A stretch of 64,000 nucleotides of DNA. Source: Fasciolopsis buskii (Eukaryota; Platyhelminthes; Trematoda; Plagiorchiida; Fasciolidae). The translations under genes were made by a program, and so were the position numbers. The DNA is taken from assembly GCA_008360955.1 (NCBI GenBank), contig LUCM01002856.1, forward strand, positions 132,588 through 196,587, given 5' to 3'. Under the pieces are notes generated by a model, which was not told the DNA's origin, did no database searches, and was given only the letters and a program-made list of their open reading frames with translations. The first letter of the stretch is position 1, and every line of letters begins with the position of its first letter. Shown piece by piece: positions 12,235-23,816 of the stretch.

Positions 12235-13575
12235 TCTTAGCCCAAACGTATATTACTCCGTGAACAAGAAGAACCGTTGGAATATCGAGGAAGAGTTGGC
12301 CAACTGCATTAGTCCGTACGAAAAGTGGGCTCACTCGTTCAACAGACACGAAACTTTTAGATCGAGAGATGAACCGGAACCACGGATGGACTCGTACACG
12401 GTTGGTCGGGTAATACACAGACGAAATCACAATGTGATAGAGGTAGAACAGGTGTCCTTGGAAGAACCAGAAGCCGATTGGATTCCATTGCAAAAACCGT
12501 ATCCCAAACGACGTTTCTTTCATCGTAATCATCATCGACCCATCACGTGCTCGGGTGTACCGGAGAAAATGCAAGATAATTGCCTAAAAGATACCACTTT
12601 TGTTGTGTTCCCAACGTCAACTAAAACGAAAATGGAGCCCCTGAATGGCAGACACAAAGTGGTTGCTACGAGTCGCGGATCTCGTGGACGCAAACAAGGA
12701 CGGCATATCAAACATGCGTGGCAATCCACGAAACTGATTAGAGAATTGCATAATGACACCGAGGAGGTGGAAAGAGAAATTCACACCGATGAAGAATACG
12801 ATGAGGCACTTCGAGTATTCACACACAAAATTGAACGTGACCAATGGATTGATCTGGAGGAGAAAACGGATGAATGGCCGGATGAGGAAGATGATGATGA
12901 TGGCTTTCCTTCCTTCGAAGATTGGCCAGACACACCAACCTCCGGCTACGAGACAGAGGAATTTCAATCACACACATCAGAAATGCAACCAGCTGTCTCG
13001 TGCACGTCTCTTGTCACGAAGTCCAACAACGATCATTCTTTGCAACGAAAAGATATTCTTGCTCAATTTGAATATCTGCTTTGCCACAACAAGACAACTT
13101 TGGAATACTTGCAGAACGCAATAGAACGAGCGCAAGAGTTGGCGTTGTGGAAGTACCTCGAATCGTTGACCATCCCGTATAACAATGGGAAATTTTCCAC
13201 AAGTTCCACAGAAGGAGCCAAAGTGACCACTTATAGTATACCTTCCTCGACTACGTACACGACCACATGGTGTACACAAGCAATCACACCATGGACTGTG
13301 GTTAGTGATCACGACCCTGTTTGGACCACAGATGACCACAGTTCATGGTGTCTCGATCGCCACTCGGCGGTGGATCAGTGGACTGAAAATGAATCGCATC
13401 ACAGTCAGCCGGTATTTGGAAAAAGTTGGGATCTACATGAGAGCCGACCGGATGTTCGTTTTGAGGCTGTCCCTAGGAAATTGGCGAGAAACAAGGAAAT
13501 CAAGTTCCCAAAGCAACTGTTTTATTTGCCACCGTGGGAGACAGCTCCTGGTGCTAACCGTGAGCACAGATTTGG
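12235..13575 (+). CDS. Exon 1 (found) of an unrecognised RxLF-repeat protein
   Basis: Internal exon of 1341 nt (447 codons), bounded by CTTCAG at 12234 and donor GTAAGC at 13576. It enters and leaves in phase 2. The open frame starts without a real ATG, and the first in-frame ATG is at 12386. No known domain is seen. The protein is rich in charged and polar residues: a basic region (SRGSRGRKQGRHIKH), a strongly acidic stretch (DEWPDEEDDDDGFPSFEDW, about 12870-12930), a short predicted helix (LQNAIERAQELALWKYLESL, about 13110-13170) and a Ser/Thr/Trp-rich end. Two tryptophan motifs, EADWIPL (W at 12479) and DQWIDL (W at 12845), look like Atg8-family LIR motifs. IRELHNDTEE (12737-12766) resembles the cassette repeated in the later exons, and KQLF lies at 13511-13522. 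A nuclear or regulatory scaffold is inferred from composition only. Confidence 0.82.
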
Positions 13576-16500
13576 GTAAGCAAAGCATTTTCCGCACTAC
13601 TGCTAACGAATACCATATTAGTAGTTCTAATCACAGAGAAAAAATTATATTAGAATGCTTTCATCCATTTGATTCAGACTATGGCAACACTTTTTCCTAA
13701 GTGGTCCAGTTCCACTAGACCGTGACACTGCCACTTATAGTCTCTGTGGCTAATTTGGAACGCTTTTGGTCGACATGTTTTTCTTTGTTTTTAATCTACT
13801 GCATGATTCCCAATGGGTATGGAGTTTGTTTTTCCGACAGATGAAAAAGGTAACGGTCATTGGAGATGAATAAATATAACCAAAAATTTCGAAAGTCATT
13901 TGAATGAATCGGAAACAGCCGCCGCCATGGAGGGTTCCCTAGGGGTACACTGAATTTCGCCAATCGAATCGGGAATCCTATTTTCATCAGACAGTGAGGG
14001 AATTTATTCTACACTGCAGTACTAGACTTCACTCATAATCCCCAAATCGGAATTAGAGTCTTCTCGATTGCCGTGGAGATGTCGGAATTAAATGGTCTTG
14101 AGAACGTGCCATAATCGTTGGACCTTGTGACTGTCACTTAGATCCAAAATTGGTGTCTCTAGATAACCGGGGGAAATAACACCACGATATCTTCTCGGGA
14201 GCGGCTTAATTCAGCGCGCACGCAATGATTGTCGCCAATTGGAAAACTATACCAATAATGCATCCGGTTACGTTGATCACGAAGAAATTGAAATATTTTC
14301 ATTAAATTAGCTACGTTGTCTTCTCATTCAAATAGACAGAATACATCGGAGGTGATCGGCTTCAAATTAGAAGTGAAAGGCGAAATCTTGAAGAACGTCA
14401 CGAACAGCCCACATCGCGTGTCGGGTAGGCGAACAGACAACTTCTACTCATGTGAACTGACACATTCCGGACAGATCAGCGAAATGCTTTTCACCCTAGC
14501 GGATAATATAAATTCAGTTAAGATGAAGCAGATACATTGGATCGTTCTGGACCGGGTCCGACCATTAGATGAAAATGTTTTAGGCAACAAGTCAGCGAAT
14601 GAAACTCCCCACTGATTTGACGTACCTTCTCACTCAATGATATGGGCAAACGAGGATCGGGTTCGACCGTACAGTGTATTGTCTCCAAAGTCCATCCAGG
14701 CACTACTGTCCGGAAAGACGACGCCAGGTTCTGCGACCTTCTTATTATCAAAGCTGGCAAATGTTGAACCGTTTGAGGGTCATGTCAAGGTCAACATACG
14801 GCGCTTATTTCGACTTTGCCGGGAATCGATGGGATATGCTGACTTACTCGAAATGGAAAGAAGCACGGTCTAGAGGTCTCTAACAGAACTAGCGAGCAAA
14901 CCAGGACCGGAAAGGAGGAATGCCAGTCAACATGTGATTTCAGTGTTGGTGAAAAGTATGCCGAAAAACCTTTTGTCATAGTCTCAAAGTCCAAGTCGAG
15001 GCCTGAAGGCGTTTTAACTGTTTTGTCCCCCCGTAGACTATTAGGAGGGAATCAAGAGGACTAAATTGGGTTCGAATGGATCAAAACAAGGACTGCCAGA
15101 GTTGCGTTGAACAACAGTAAGCGTTTGGGTTTGTGTGACCTCTGTCTACTGCGTCAAATAATAAACGTTACTCGGATCGTTAACTCACGAAAGTGAACAA
15201 CCGACGATTGTGGCACCGCGCAGTGGGACAGCACGAGACCTTGAAAGGAATAGAAGCAGAAAAACATAAACGCAGCATTCGCTAAAGCCCAGCAAGCCAT
15301 TGCTATCATTCACACAGCCAACAAGTGATTCGGTCATCTGGAAGACACACACGACCTCATCAGCCAGCACTTGACAGGGGCTTTTATCAGCCCCCAAGTA
15401 CGGAATACACACCGCGAAATGCTACTGGGATTAAAACAGTTCGCATACTCTTGATTGTGTGCTTTTTTAATCTGTTCGGGCATTTTAAGACAAACAATTA
15501 TCAAGTGTGGAGAACGGGCAGGGCAAATAAACATTGCCATACAAGATCACTGGATAGGCACACGGTTTGATTCGAGAGCAGCCTGTAAGGCACGAGCAAA
15601 ATCGACCAACTGTGCGGTAAAAGTTCGGTTAAAAACCACCACGTTTTGCAGCCTAGCGTGTCGAGTACACTGTGCACAACTGATAAGACGAACAATATCA
15701 TGGCACCCCGGTTTTTAGACATTCCACTGGTAGATCGTCATATCGGTAGGATGGAGACAAGGTGTTTCACCAAGCCACGGGTATATGTGCACACCTAAAA
15801 GTACGACAGTTTGGCATGTCAACACAAAACCGTGTACGCGCCACACTCGATCGGCCCATCAAAGCACCTCCGGATTCACGATCTCCAGAAACGGGTTCAA
15901 GTCAAACTACCATAAGCGTGTTGTAAAAGAATAAAATAAATAAATTCAAAGGCACCAGTTAAGCTAGATAGATAAATTGCACGAAGGTTGTCATTTGTTG
16001 CCCTGGCAACCCAAGTGTGCCGCACGGATCTGGGGGTCGGGAAATAAAACAGTGCTACCGATTGATGTGGCATCAAAGAAGACGCTAGCCTTATTGAAAC
16101 TGATCCATTTTTCACACTTGCCTGTCAAGTTCCGTTCTGGCAATAAGGACGCTTTGGGACTTTGGGACTACCAATTCGCCGTGCAGACTTAAATAATCCG
16201 ATGTTTGTTTGTTATAGCCAACGGCTTTTGTTCTGACAATTTATCCAGCGAATCGGTCAAACATTGATGACTGGCCCTAGCTTATGGCTTTTTCTTTTGG
16301 TCTTTCGATCGATAGGTGATGCCGTGATTATTTTTAACTCTGACCTGGATACTCCATATCGAATGTGTAAATACGTATAAACAAGTCAGACAAATTTGCT
16401 ATCACGGTAATTAAAGAAAACTGTAAAAGGTACGAACCAACGTATCAAATAGCCTAGAGTTCAATAGTATCGTATACTTCAGGTGTAAAAGCAGACCACA

Positions 16501-17718
16501 AGAAAAACAGATTAAGATGCTTTCTCAACTACGAACACGAATACAAATCCGTGCACAGTGATTCTCGACCAAATCATCAACTAGATCAAGTGGATCACCT
16601 AGGCAAAGACACAACGGTTTGTTGCTGATTCAGGCAACGAAGTTAGCGGTACATGCTTCTTACATCAGTTGTTGAACGAACTGATACACAGGTAGTCAAT
16701 AGCGCAACACCCTAAAACGGTGTCATTTGGTTTCCAAACCACGCACAGGATACTCAATTTGGATTTTTCTGTCCGTTCGACCGCGGATGCTGCTATCGGA
16801 GAGTAAAAACGTGCTAATGGTTTTGGTGACGCGATAGAATTAGGACACTTTTGCTTGTTGTTTCAAGACGCGTAAAGAGACGATCATTCTGTCGATGCTG
16901 TCCGGGATTGGACCTTCGATATTTTCTGACCAATTTGAACCCAGCTAACACAAAAAAGAAAGCAAGAGAAACGGACGAGTGACAAATCGAGAACCGCTGG
17001 GCCAATGTCATTTTCACTCCTGATAATCAAATGTACTCGCATTGTAACGGCAGTCCATGCTAGAACATAAAACTCTGTGTTATATGCGTTCTGAACCCGA
17101 AAAGAACTTAGTGTTATTTCATTCAATTCGGATGTCACGTTGCGATTCGGTCGGCTCATCGGTCACACCATGATGGTGTTGGATACAGAATGAGAAACGA
17201 TGGATTTGCTTTTCAGTTCGCCATACCACTTAGGAATTAGGCTACCGGTATTCGAAACACCCATTAGGATATATCTGAAATGTGATTCGATCGACACGGG
17301 CGCACGGACACGTATGTATTCTACGTTGGTAACTTGTAAAACCCACAGGAATTTGCAACCAGGTGGAACTTGGTAGATTTTGTGTACGACACGCTCGTTT
17401 TTCCTAATCTCGAGTTTTGAATGTTTCACGTAAATCTGCATAACTTTGGCATGATTCCGAAGTAATAATGTAAATGGTATAGTTCTTCAAAGTGCATCTG
17501 TGCACATGTTGGACTCCAAGTAGAAGCATGATTGAATGAAAATCAAAGTACAACCTGTTCAAGTGTATCAGCCTGTTAAGCCACCTTCGTCTTACTGTAG
17601 AGCCAGAAATTTCTACCTAGATCCCGGTAATATGGGCATATTCCGTGATAGCTTTACATGTAGAAAATGTTTCTTTGTCTCGTTACGTGGATGCCTTTTT
17701 GTTTGTTCTCATCCGAAG
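13576..17718 (+). other. Intron 1 of the RxLF-repeat gene
   Basis: 4143 nt from GTAAGC to an AAG acceptor before exon 2, phase 2. No further cassette exon with matching phase was found. Open frames inside (14316-14615, 14637-14873, 15325-15570, 16884-17441 minus) have no recognised domain. Confidence 0.6.
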
Positions 17719-17859
17719 TCGCGGGGAGTACGGACGCTCGACCGGTGCCTCACTGGGTGAAATGGAAGATCACCTGACTTGTATTCGTCAACTTTTCAAC
17801 GATGACGAGAAGGAAGGGAAGAAATCAGTCAGATGTGTACCGCACAATCCGATAGTCAC
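17719..17859 (+). CDS. Exon 2, RxLF cassette 1
   Basis: 141 nt (47 codons), phase 2 at both ends. The acceptor follows TTGTTTGTTCTCATCCGAAG, and the donor is GTGAGT at 17860, overlapping a TCACGTGA palindrome (17856-17863). It encodes a Gly/Ser-rich start, then MEDHLTC-IRQLF-NDDEKEGKKS and a Cys/Pro end. The IRQLF core (17783-17797) begins at codon 22, the same position as in exons 4 and 5. The pattern L-x-x-[I/L]-R-x-L-F followed by acidic then lysine-rich residues defines the cassette. R-x-L-F is the form of cyclin-docking motifs (p27 RNLF, p107 RRLF); a cyclin-binding role here is hypothesis. As a symmetric exon it could be skipped in frame. Confidence 0.75.
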
Positions 17860-18946
17860 GTGAGTTTTTCACTGATCATTTACTGCTAAAAAAATTCCTC
17901 TACACAGTCCAAGAATTTTACGATGACTAATTTTGGGCACGTCGTGTCGTTTATTTCCAAAAATGAACCAAAATAAAAGCTTTATCGATCCAATCCTCGA
18001 GCATTTGCTCGTCAACTGTCTTCGCAAATATTATTCACAAAATTCTAGCCATAGCAACCGGCAACACAAGTGCTTAGGTTTTAGTCGTCAAATATTTAAG
18101 GTTATGGAGAATCCGAAACTTTACAAATGCGTCAACTAAATATTAGTTTATGGTTCATTATTAAGGTAGACGTGTGGTATCATATTCTCACCCCAAGATC
18201 CCAGCTGACCATCCAGTTGTTATGTGACTCGTAAAAAACACGTATATCGACAATTTATTCATGGCAAAATATATTTTTGTTCATTGCGGAACCCGTGATG
18301 AGTTTTTCCTCAAATAGTGACCAACTTCGAGACTAACGGTTGAGGTAAACCACGCGAATGAGTCGAAGTCATAAACTGGATTGAAATAAACAAGACTCAA
18401 ATACGGTTCCGGATCGAAGATGTTTGTCTGATTCCCGTATGTGATACGAATCGCTAGATTTCTGGGCGATCGCCAGTGTGCCTAAGTGACATTTGTTCAC
18501 TGAATACCGATAGGCTAGGGCCGGATTTTGTCCTGGTTTGGAAATGGAATTGCGTTGGTTTTGACTGCTTTGTTTCGATTAATTGCCGGTCGGTTAGAGT
18601 TCCTAGGTGAAAACAATTAAATATTTTAACTTGACAATTAGTTAGATGAAGTGTTTTGGCGCGAGCACTAATCACTTGCTGTTTTTTGGTTCATATAAAG
18701 GTGATATGTTAGTCCCGCCAATTTCACGCAGTATCAAATACAGTCGAATAATGCGTTGTCAATTTACCTTTTGAATACTCAAAACAATCGTTTCCATTAC
18801 AACGGAAATTCAGTAATCACGCAAAACAAAAACAGCCATTAAATTTCCCACACTCAAATCACATTTTTCGGTCATGCGAAAACGACTGAGTTTATTCACA
18901 GATACGTGGCATTATCAAACGACTTGAGGGATCACGTAAATGATTC

Positions 18947-18973
18947 ACAGGTTTTTAGTGATTAAAAACCTGT
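18947..18973. repeat. Perfect 11-bp inverted repeat (hairpin)
   Basis: ACAGGTTTTTA and its exact complement are separated by GTGAT. It lies in intron 2 with no downstream coding sequence on either side, so a bacterial-type terminator reading does not apply. Confidence 0.8.
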
Positions 18974-19235
18974 AAATATGTCTGTTCCAATCTTCTCATT
19001 TGAATCTCTTGCACTGAAATTGTCTCAGTTTGATAGCTATAATCGATACAATCAAAAGGCGTGGTGCTGACCCTAGCTAGAAAATTCATGGGATTCGCTC
19101 AAATGTGACCTTGGACTGGAACTACTCTTTCTTTATTGTATCTCCGAATCCGAGGTGGCAAAATTCACCTCGTCGACAAATCACAATTCTCTGGCTAAGT
19201 TCGGTGATCGTACTTTAAGTTCTGAGCTAGTGAAA

Positions 19236-19541
19236 TTATTCAGGCAGTTCTGATGATTGTACGCTCGGCATTGAAATGTAAACATAAAAATCCCCGTTCT
19301 CCGCTGAAATCCAAGCTCGCACGAGATATTCTGTAAATAATCCGACCATTTGGTTTGTGAGTTTTGTGGTTACAAAACATTTATCGAATTTTACCCCGAG
19401 GTACACTGTTCTGGAAGGTGATTGGTTATCAAATAACTTTCGGGAACCACTGTCGGCATAAACGTCATCGTTATTGTTTGCACTGGCCATCGCTACAACA
19501 GGTATTTCTACGGGGATTTTGCACCTACGAGTTTCCTCCAC
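19236..19541 (-). other. Unassigned minus-strand open frame
   Basis: 101 codons with balanced composition (VYADSGSRKLFDNQSPS, then YLGVKFDKCFVTTKLTNQM). A second minus frame lies at 19640-19834. They read more like protein than most frames here, but I recognise no family. Neither splice sites nor a start can be defended. It could be a decayed transposable-element ORF or a nested-gene exon inside intron 2, or chance. Confidence 0.2.
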
Positions 19542-21076
19542 CGAACAGGGCTATCGTTAACGTCGTTTTTGGTCCGCTGACCCTTACCATGGCAACAGAA
19601 CTGGTAGTCAAAACAAGTTACATTACGATACAATTAAAATTAGATTTTCTGAACTTTGACGGATTTCCTGCCGTTATCAACACGGACCGGAATGTATGGA
19701 ATTCGTCGATCCGATACCCAATGTACTCCAAAATGTTCAGGTCTCATTTTGGTATGAAGCGGAACATACTTCCACTTTGCGTGATTCCCGAACACAGTGG
19801 CCCAAAATGTACAGTGTGTACATATGGACAGCACTACTTGCCCGCGTGTATCTCATATTCGTTCTCTAATGAATCGTACCACCTACGGCCCTAACAATGC
19901 TCAAATGACCACAAGCAATTGCCCTGGGGTAGGTTCGTCCGCCGGTAAAATTGGTATAAGGTTAGGAAACGAGTTGGACGCATTATCCCCCCGCTCGATG
20001 CTTGCAGGGTTGACAAGATCGGCAAAACATAGCACGAAATGGAACGGCAGAAAATGTTGAAATTGGACGTATGTCGCATGTGTAAACACACGCGTAGGAG
20101 GGCACGTTGCTGTAACCACTCGTCACGATCCATATACAAATACCTTATTTCACATCACTTCTCGCATGTCAGATCTTTTGGTTTTGAGATCTCGTGGTCA
20201 TATTGGGGTCGGACTCGCTTCGTGTACAGTTGGACTGGATCCTAGTCAACACTCGTTCGTGTGCGGTTTATAGCTGGACTTCGGTGAGTGGGGTAATAGC
20301 AGTCAATTGAAGCTTCGTTGTCTTCTCGTTTCATCCGTCTATTCGCCCACTGACTGCACCTAACCGGATGCCAAATTCTGTTCTACTGAGACTGGTTCTC
20401 ACTATTCCGAAGTGTGCAACCAACGGACATTTTCGTCGTTGCTAGTGAATGAAATACATTAGCTTGTCAGAAGCCTAAAGAAAGGTTAGAGGCAGACAAA
20501 GAAAGAAACAGAACCGGAAAACGCGGTGGTCCCTAGCAACAGGTACAATCTCTCCCCATTGATCGGGAGTACTAGTCCATGAAAATCCAATACAAGTAGG
20601 GCAGTCAGCGAATCCGACGGCCCACGAACGCTGTCTGAAGCGTTGCGGGGAGGGGGTGTGTCATTTGGGGGGCATTAGCACAATGGACATTCCACTTAAA
20701 GTAAAATAATCCAGGCAGGTAATAATTTGACATCGGAAATGAGTTCATCGCGGAGATAGAAAATCTCGGAAAGCATAAATTTGTCGGACCAGATGATCAG
20801 TTGCTGTTCTAGATGAACAAGAGTGACAAATTTTCAGTATTAAAGTTGACAATACTCCTGAAATCGATCTACGAAGAAAAATGGCATTTATTCGATCCGT
20901 TATAAATCGGTGGTTTACCGAAGTGCGACAGCTCCTCCCCTGAAAATCACAGAAGAATAAGCTTGGTAAGTGTCACATCCAAACTGCTCACTGGCTTACT
21001 TGATCTAAAATTCCTGCGGTCATTGATTTGATGACGATAACCTGACAGACAGGCAATTCTTCATTCAGATTTTCTC

Positions 21077-21215
21077 GCTCACTCACTTACTCACTCACTC
21101 ACTCACCCACCCACTCACTCACTCACTCACTCACCCACTCACTCACTCACTCACTCATTCATTCACTCATTCACTCACTCACTCACTTACCTACCTACCT
21201 ACCTACCTACCTACC

Positions 21216-21270
<55 letters not shown>

Positions 21271-21457
21271 GTATTTACTTACTTGCTTACTTGCTTACTT
21301 GCTTACTTGTTTACTTGCTTACTTACTTACTTACTTGCTTGCTTACTTGCGTACTTACTCACTTTCTTACTTGCACACTTACTTGCCTACTTACGTACTT
21401 ACTTACTTGCTTACTTGCTTACTTGCTTACTTGCTTGCTAGCTTGCTTGCTTGCTTG

Positions 21458-21547
<90 letters not shown>

Positions 21548-21618
21548 CTCTGGCTCACTTACTCACTCATTCACTTTTTCACCCATCCACTCATTCACTC
21601 ACTCGCTCAATCAGTCAG

Positions 21619-21663
<45 letters not shown>

Positions 21664-21690
21664 CACTCAATCACTCACTCACTCACTCTC
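21077..21690. repeat. Compound tetranucleotide microsatellite tract
   Basis: About 600 nt of drifting 4-nt units on the plus strand: (ACTC)n, then (CTAC)n, (CTTA)n with CTTG variants, a clean (TTAC)n block at 21457-21546, (ACTC/ATTC)n and (AATC)n at about 21618-21660. It lies directly against exon 3 of the gene; its last units overlap the expected branch-point and polypyrimidine zone. The long open frames through it (LTYL- and SINQ-type repeats) are a product of the 4-nt period and are not genes. Confidence 0.95.
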
Positions 21691-21712
21691 CTGACTGTTC
21701 ACTAATCGGCAG

Positions 21713-21841
21713 GTCCAGGAAACCCAGGCATGTGTCAGAAGAATCGGACGAAGGACTTGGGTTCATTCGCGTTCTCTTCAATTCTGAGGAAAGTAAGACG
21801 AAAATGCCGGTTCCATGTGGGTCCGCACGTTCAAACTGCAG
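21713..21841 (+). CDS. Exon 3, RxLF cassette 2
   Basis: 129 nt (43 codons), phase 2 at both ends; acceptor TCGGCAG, donor GTAAGT at 21842. Encodes SRKPRHVSEESDEGLGF-IRVLF-NSEESKTKMP and a Cys/Ser-rich end. The core IRVLF (21765-21779) starts at codon 18, four codons earlier than in the other cassettes. IRVLFNSEE aligns well with IRQLFNDDE of exon 2. The acceptor is immediately downstream of the tetranucleotide tract, so inclusion of this exon could vary with tract length. Serines flanked by acids (SEESDE, NSEESK) are possible CK2 sites. Confidence 0.75.
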
Positions 21842-23618
21842 GTAAGTATTCATATCAGTAGTCTCTCTGATAGTCCAAGCTACTAGTCCGCGTGATCAAC
21901 TGGCAGATGGCTGGGTGTCGAAATTCGGATTAAGGTGATTGGGGCCGAGGTCGCCCAACGATCAAGGTCATAGTAGCACTACAATGTCAAATTGGTTCAA
22001 ATGACTGCCAACCTGGACACATGGCATCACATGCACACACTCACAGACACATACACACAGACATGACTGGGCTAGGATTTAAGTTTGCATGTTCGAATTC
22101 TCCTTTTGCAAAATGCAATTTGGATTAAAGACTGTCTCCAACGTTTAACAGAAATTATAGATACTGAACAACCATATATGAATGTGACATTCCATTCTGA
22201 ATATAAATTTGTGCACAGAAGAACGACTGAAGCTAAGCTGCATGGATTTCCTAGGATGTACAAACCAATCTTCCACATATCGGGGGTCATCGTTAACGAA
22301 AATCGGATCTGGTGAAAGTTAAATAGTGCTCTTGATGTTGCATTTCAGCGCATAGAAACCAAATTTACTGAAAACGTCGTCAAATTTGCACAAAATCCTA
22401 ACTGGCATTCCATTGGGACTGAGAGACAGTAACACCTTTATTCTTGTGTTCACCGAACTTTGTCAAGTTTAAAGTTGACCACTACGCTTTAGTCATATTG
22501 TCTGGAGCAGCACGAAGGTGGGAAAATGTTCGACTGCTCCCGTGATACACGCTGGTGTTCACGTGGTCGGGATAAGCAAGAATGCCAAGAGGGTGACAAT
22601 TAATGGGCCGAGTCAACCTTCGTCGTGTGCGGTGGAGAAACTGGTCAAAGCAACTAGAGAGCAAAAAGTAAACCTGTAAATTACTCGGCAAATATTAATT
22701 CGTGGTGATCAAGAGAGGTTAGTTTTCTCAGGGTACACAGGGACGTCTCGTCTACTGTAGGGGAAAAAGTTTTTTACCCGAATTTACAACCACTGTGTGT
22801 TGGCGCCTGGTCTATGTACGTCATCGTTGTACCGCCTGTCACGAGGAGGCTTGCACCGCGGTCATGCGCCACTGAAGGTCACACATTACAACAACCTATC
22901 ACCGAAATGCTCTGTCAGTTATGTTCTACACACAAACCCGATCGACTTTTTCGAACAGCTTTTCGCCCTCGTGCGGTCTGCGCAGGCTGAGGTAGAAAAT
23001 AGCGCTGGGTGTAAGAGGTCCTAGGAATGAACAAATGTGTACGGCCTTCGATGTGGTTTATCCAAGCCCAGTTGGGGTGCCCTAATAACGGGGGCTGAAT
23101 TACGCGTTCAGGATCATGCTAGCTACAAACGTCAGTCAATGGTAATGCGTTCCACGGGATTCGACATATGTCACGTGAAAATGAGATGTTCCTGATCAGT
23201 GCACGAGGGAGTCCCGGTGGCTAATTCACAGCAAATTACCCGTCCTTTTAACCGAGTTTCACTGCGAAAGACAGGCAACGTTCCAGTTCCAGTCGTGCAA
23301 AAACTTAAACACTCGTGAATTTTTAAGAACCTCAGAAGTTTTGGGTGGTTACCTCTGGGAAATTAGATATGTTTCGATAACACGGTATCAATGCAAGTAT
23401 CGTTTCAACTTCGTAACAACGAAATTGTTTGACCAGTTGGTTTGGTAGCGATTGTGATATTTTTTCTCGGTCGCTCGAGTCAGATAAACGTTTTTATTTC
23501 TTCCTGTATCTAAACTAAATAATTAATGGATGGTTGAATTCACAGCCAGCAGGCAGACGACGTAAGTTTAACTGTACTCAAGTCAATAAACAGGATAATT
23601 GTAATTTATTTTCAACAG
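21842..23618 (+). other. Intron 3 of the RxLF-repeat gene
   Basis: 1777 nt, GTAAGT to TTTTCAACAG. One TCACGTGA palindrome is at 23171-23178. No repeat family or gene is recognised. Confidence 0.6.
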
Positions 23619-23735
23619 GTCGACAGGATCCATGCAAAAGAGTGCATGGAATCGTCGGGCCCAAGAAGAAGTGCTTTTTGCTCTGCGTTTGCTTTTCAAG
23701 GAAGATAATCTGAATCCCCAAAAGACATTATCTAG
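23619..23735 (+). CDS. Exon 4, RxLF cassette 3
   Basis: 117 nt (39 codons), phase 2 at both ends; acceptor TTTTCAACAG, donor GTAAGC at 23736. Encodes STGSMQKSAWNRRAQEEVLFA-LRLLF-KEDNLNPQKTLS. The core LRLLF (23683-23697) begins at codon 22, as in exons 2 and 5, with Leu for Ile at the first position. Length and motif position equal those of exon 5, strong evidence for duplication of one ancestral exon. No frame other than the phase-2 one is open with these splice sites. Function is unknown. Confidence 0.75.
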
Positions 23736-23777
23736 GTAAGCTAGACTTGTATCTTATATGGCACAAGCATTTATCAG

Positions 23778-23816
<39 letters not shown>

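Larger units (their letters stand above)
17860..21712 (+). other. Intron 2 of the RxLF-repeat gene
   Basis: 3853 nt, GTGAGT to CAG. Contains an 11-bp hairpin at 18947-18973, an open region near 19236-19894 that I cannot assign, and a 600-nt tetranucleotide tract that stops about 20 nt before the 3' splice site. Confidence 0.6.

Noticed and set aside
12241..12386. Spliced-leader AUG as the start codon of exon 1
   Set aside because: An AUG supplied directly at either acceptor would be out of frame and soon meet a stop; only the ATG at 12386 would work.
14797..14811. IRRLF in an intron 1 open frame, a possible extra cassette exon
   Set aside because: Nearby AG and GT sites do not give phase 2 at both ends, and a few [I/L/V]RxLF matches are expected by chance in six frames of 64 kb.
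21291..21845. Long open frames (LTYLLTYLL, SINQSINQ) through the tetranucleotide tract
   Set aside because: A 4-nt period lacks stops in all frames. Only the last 129 nt are a real exon.
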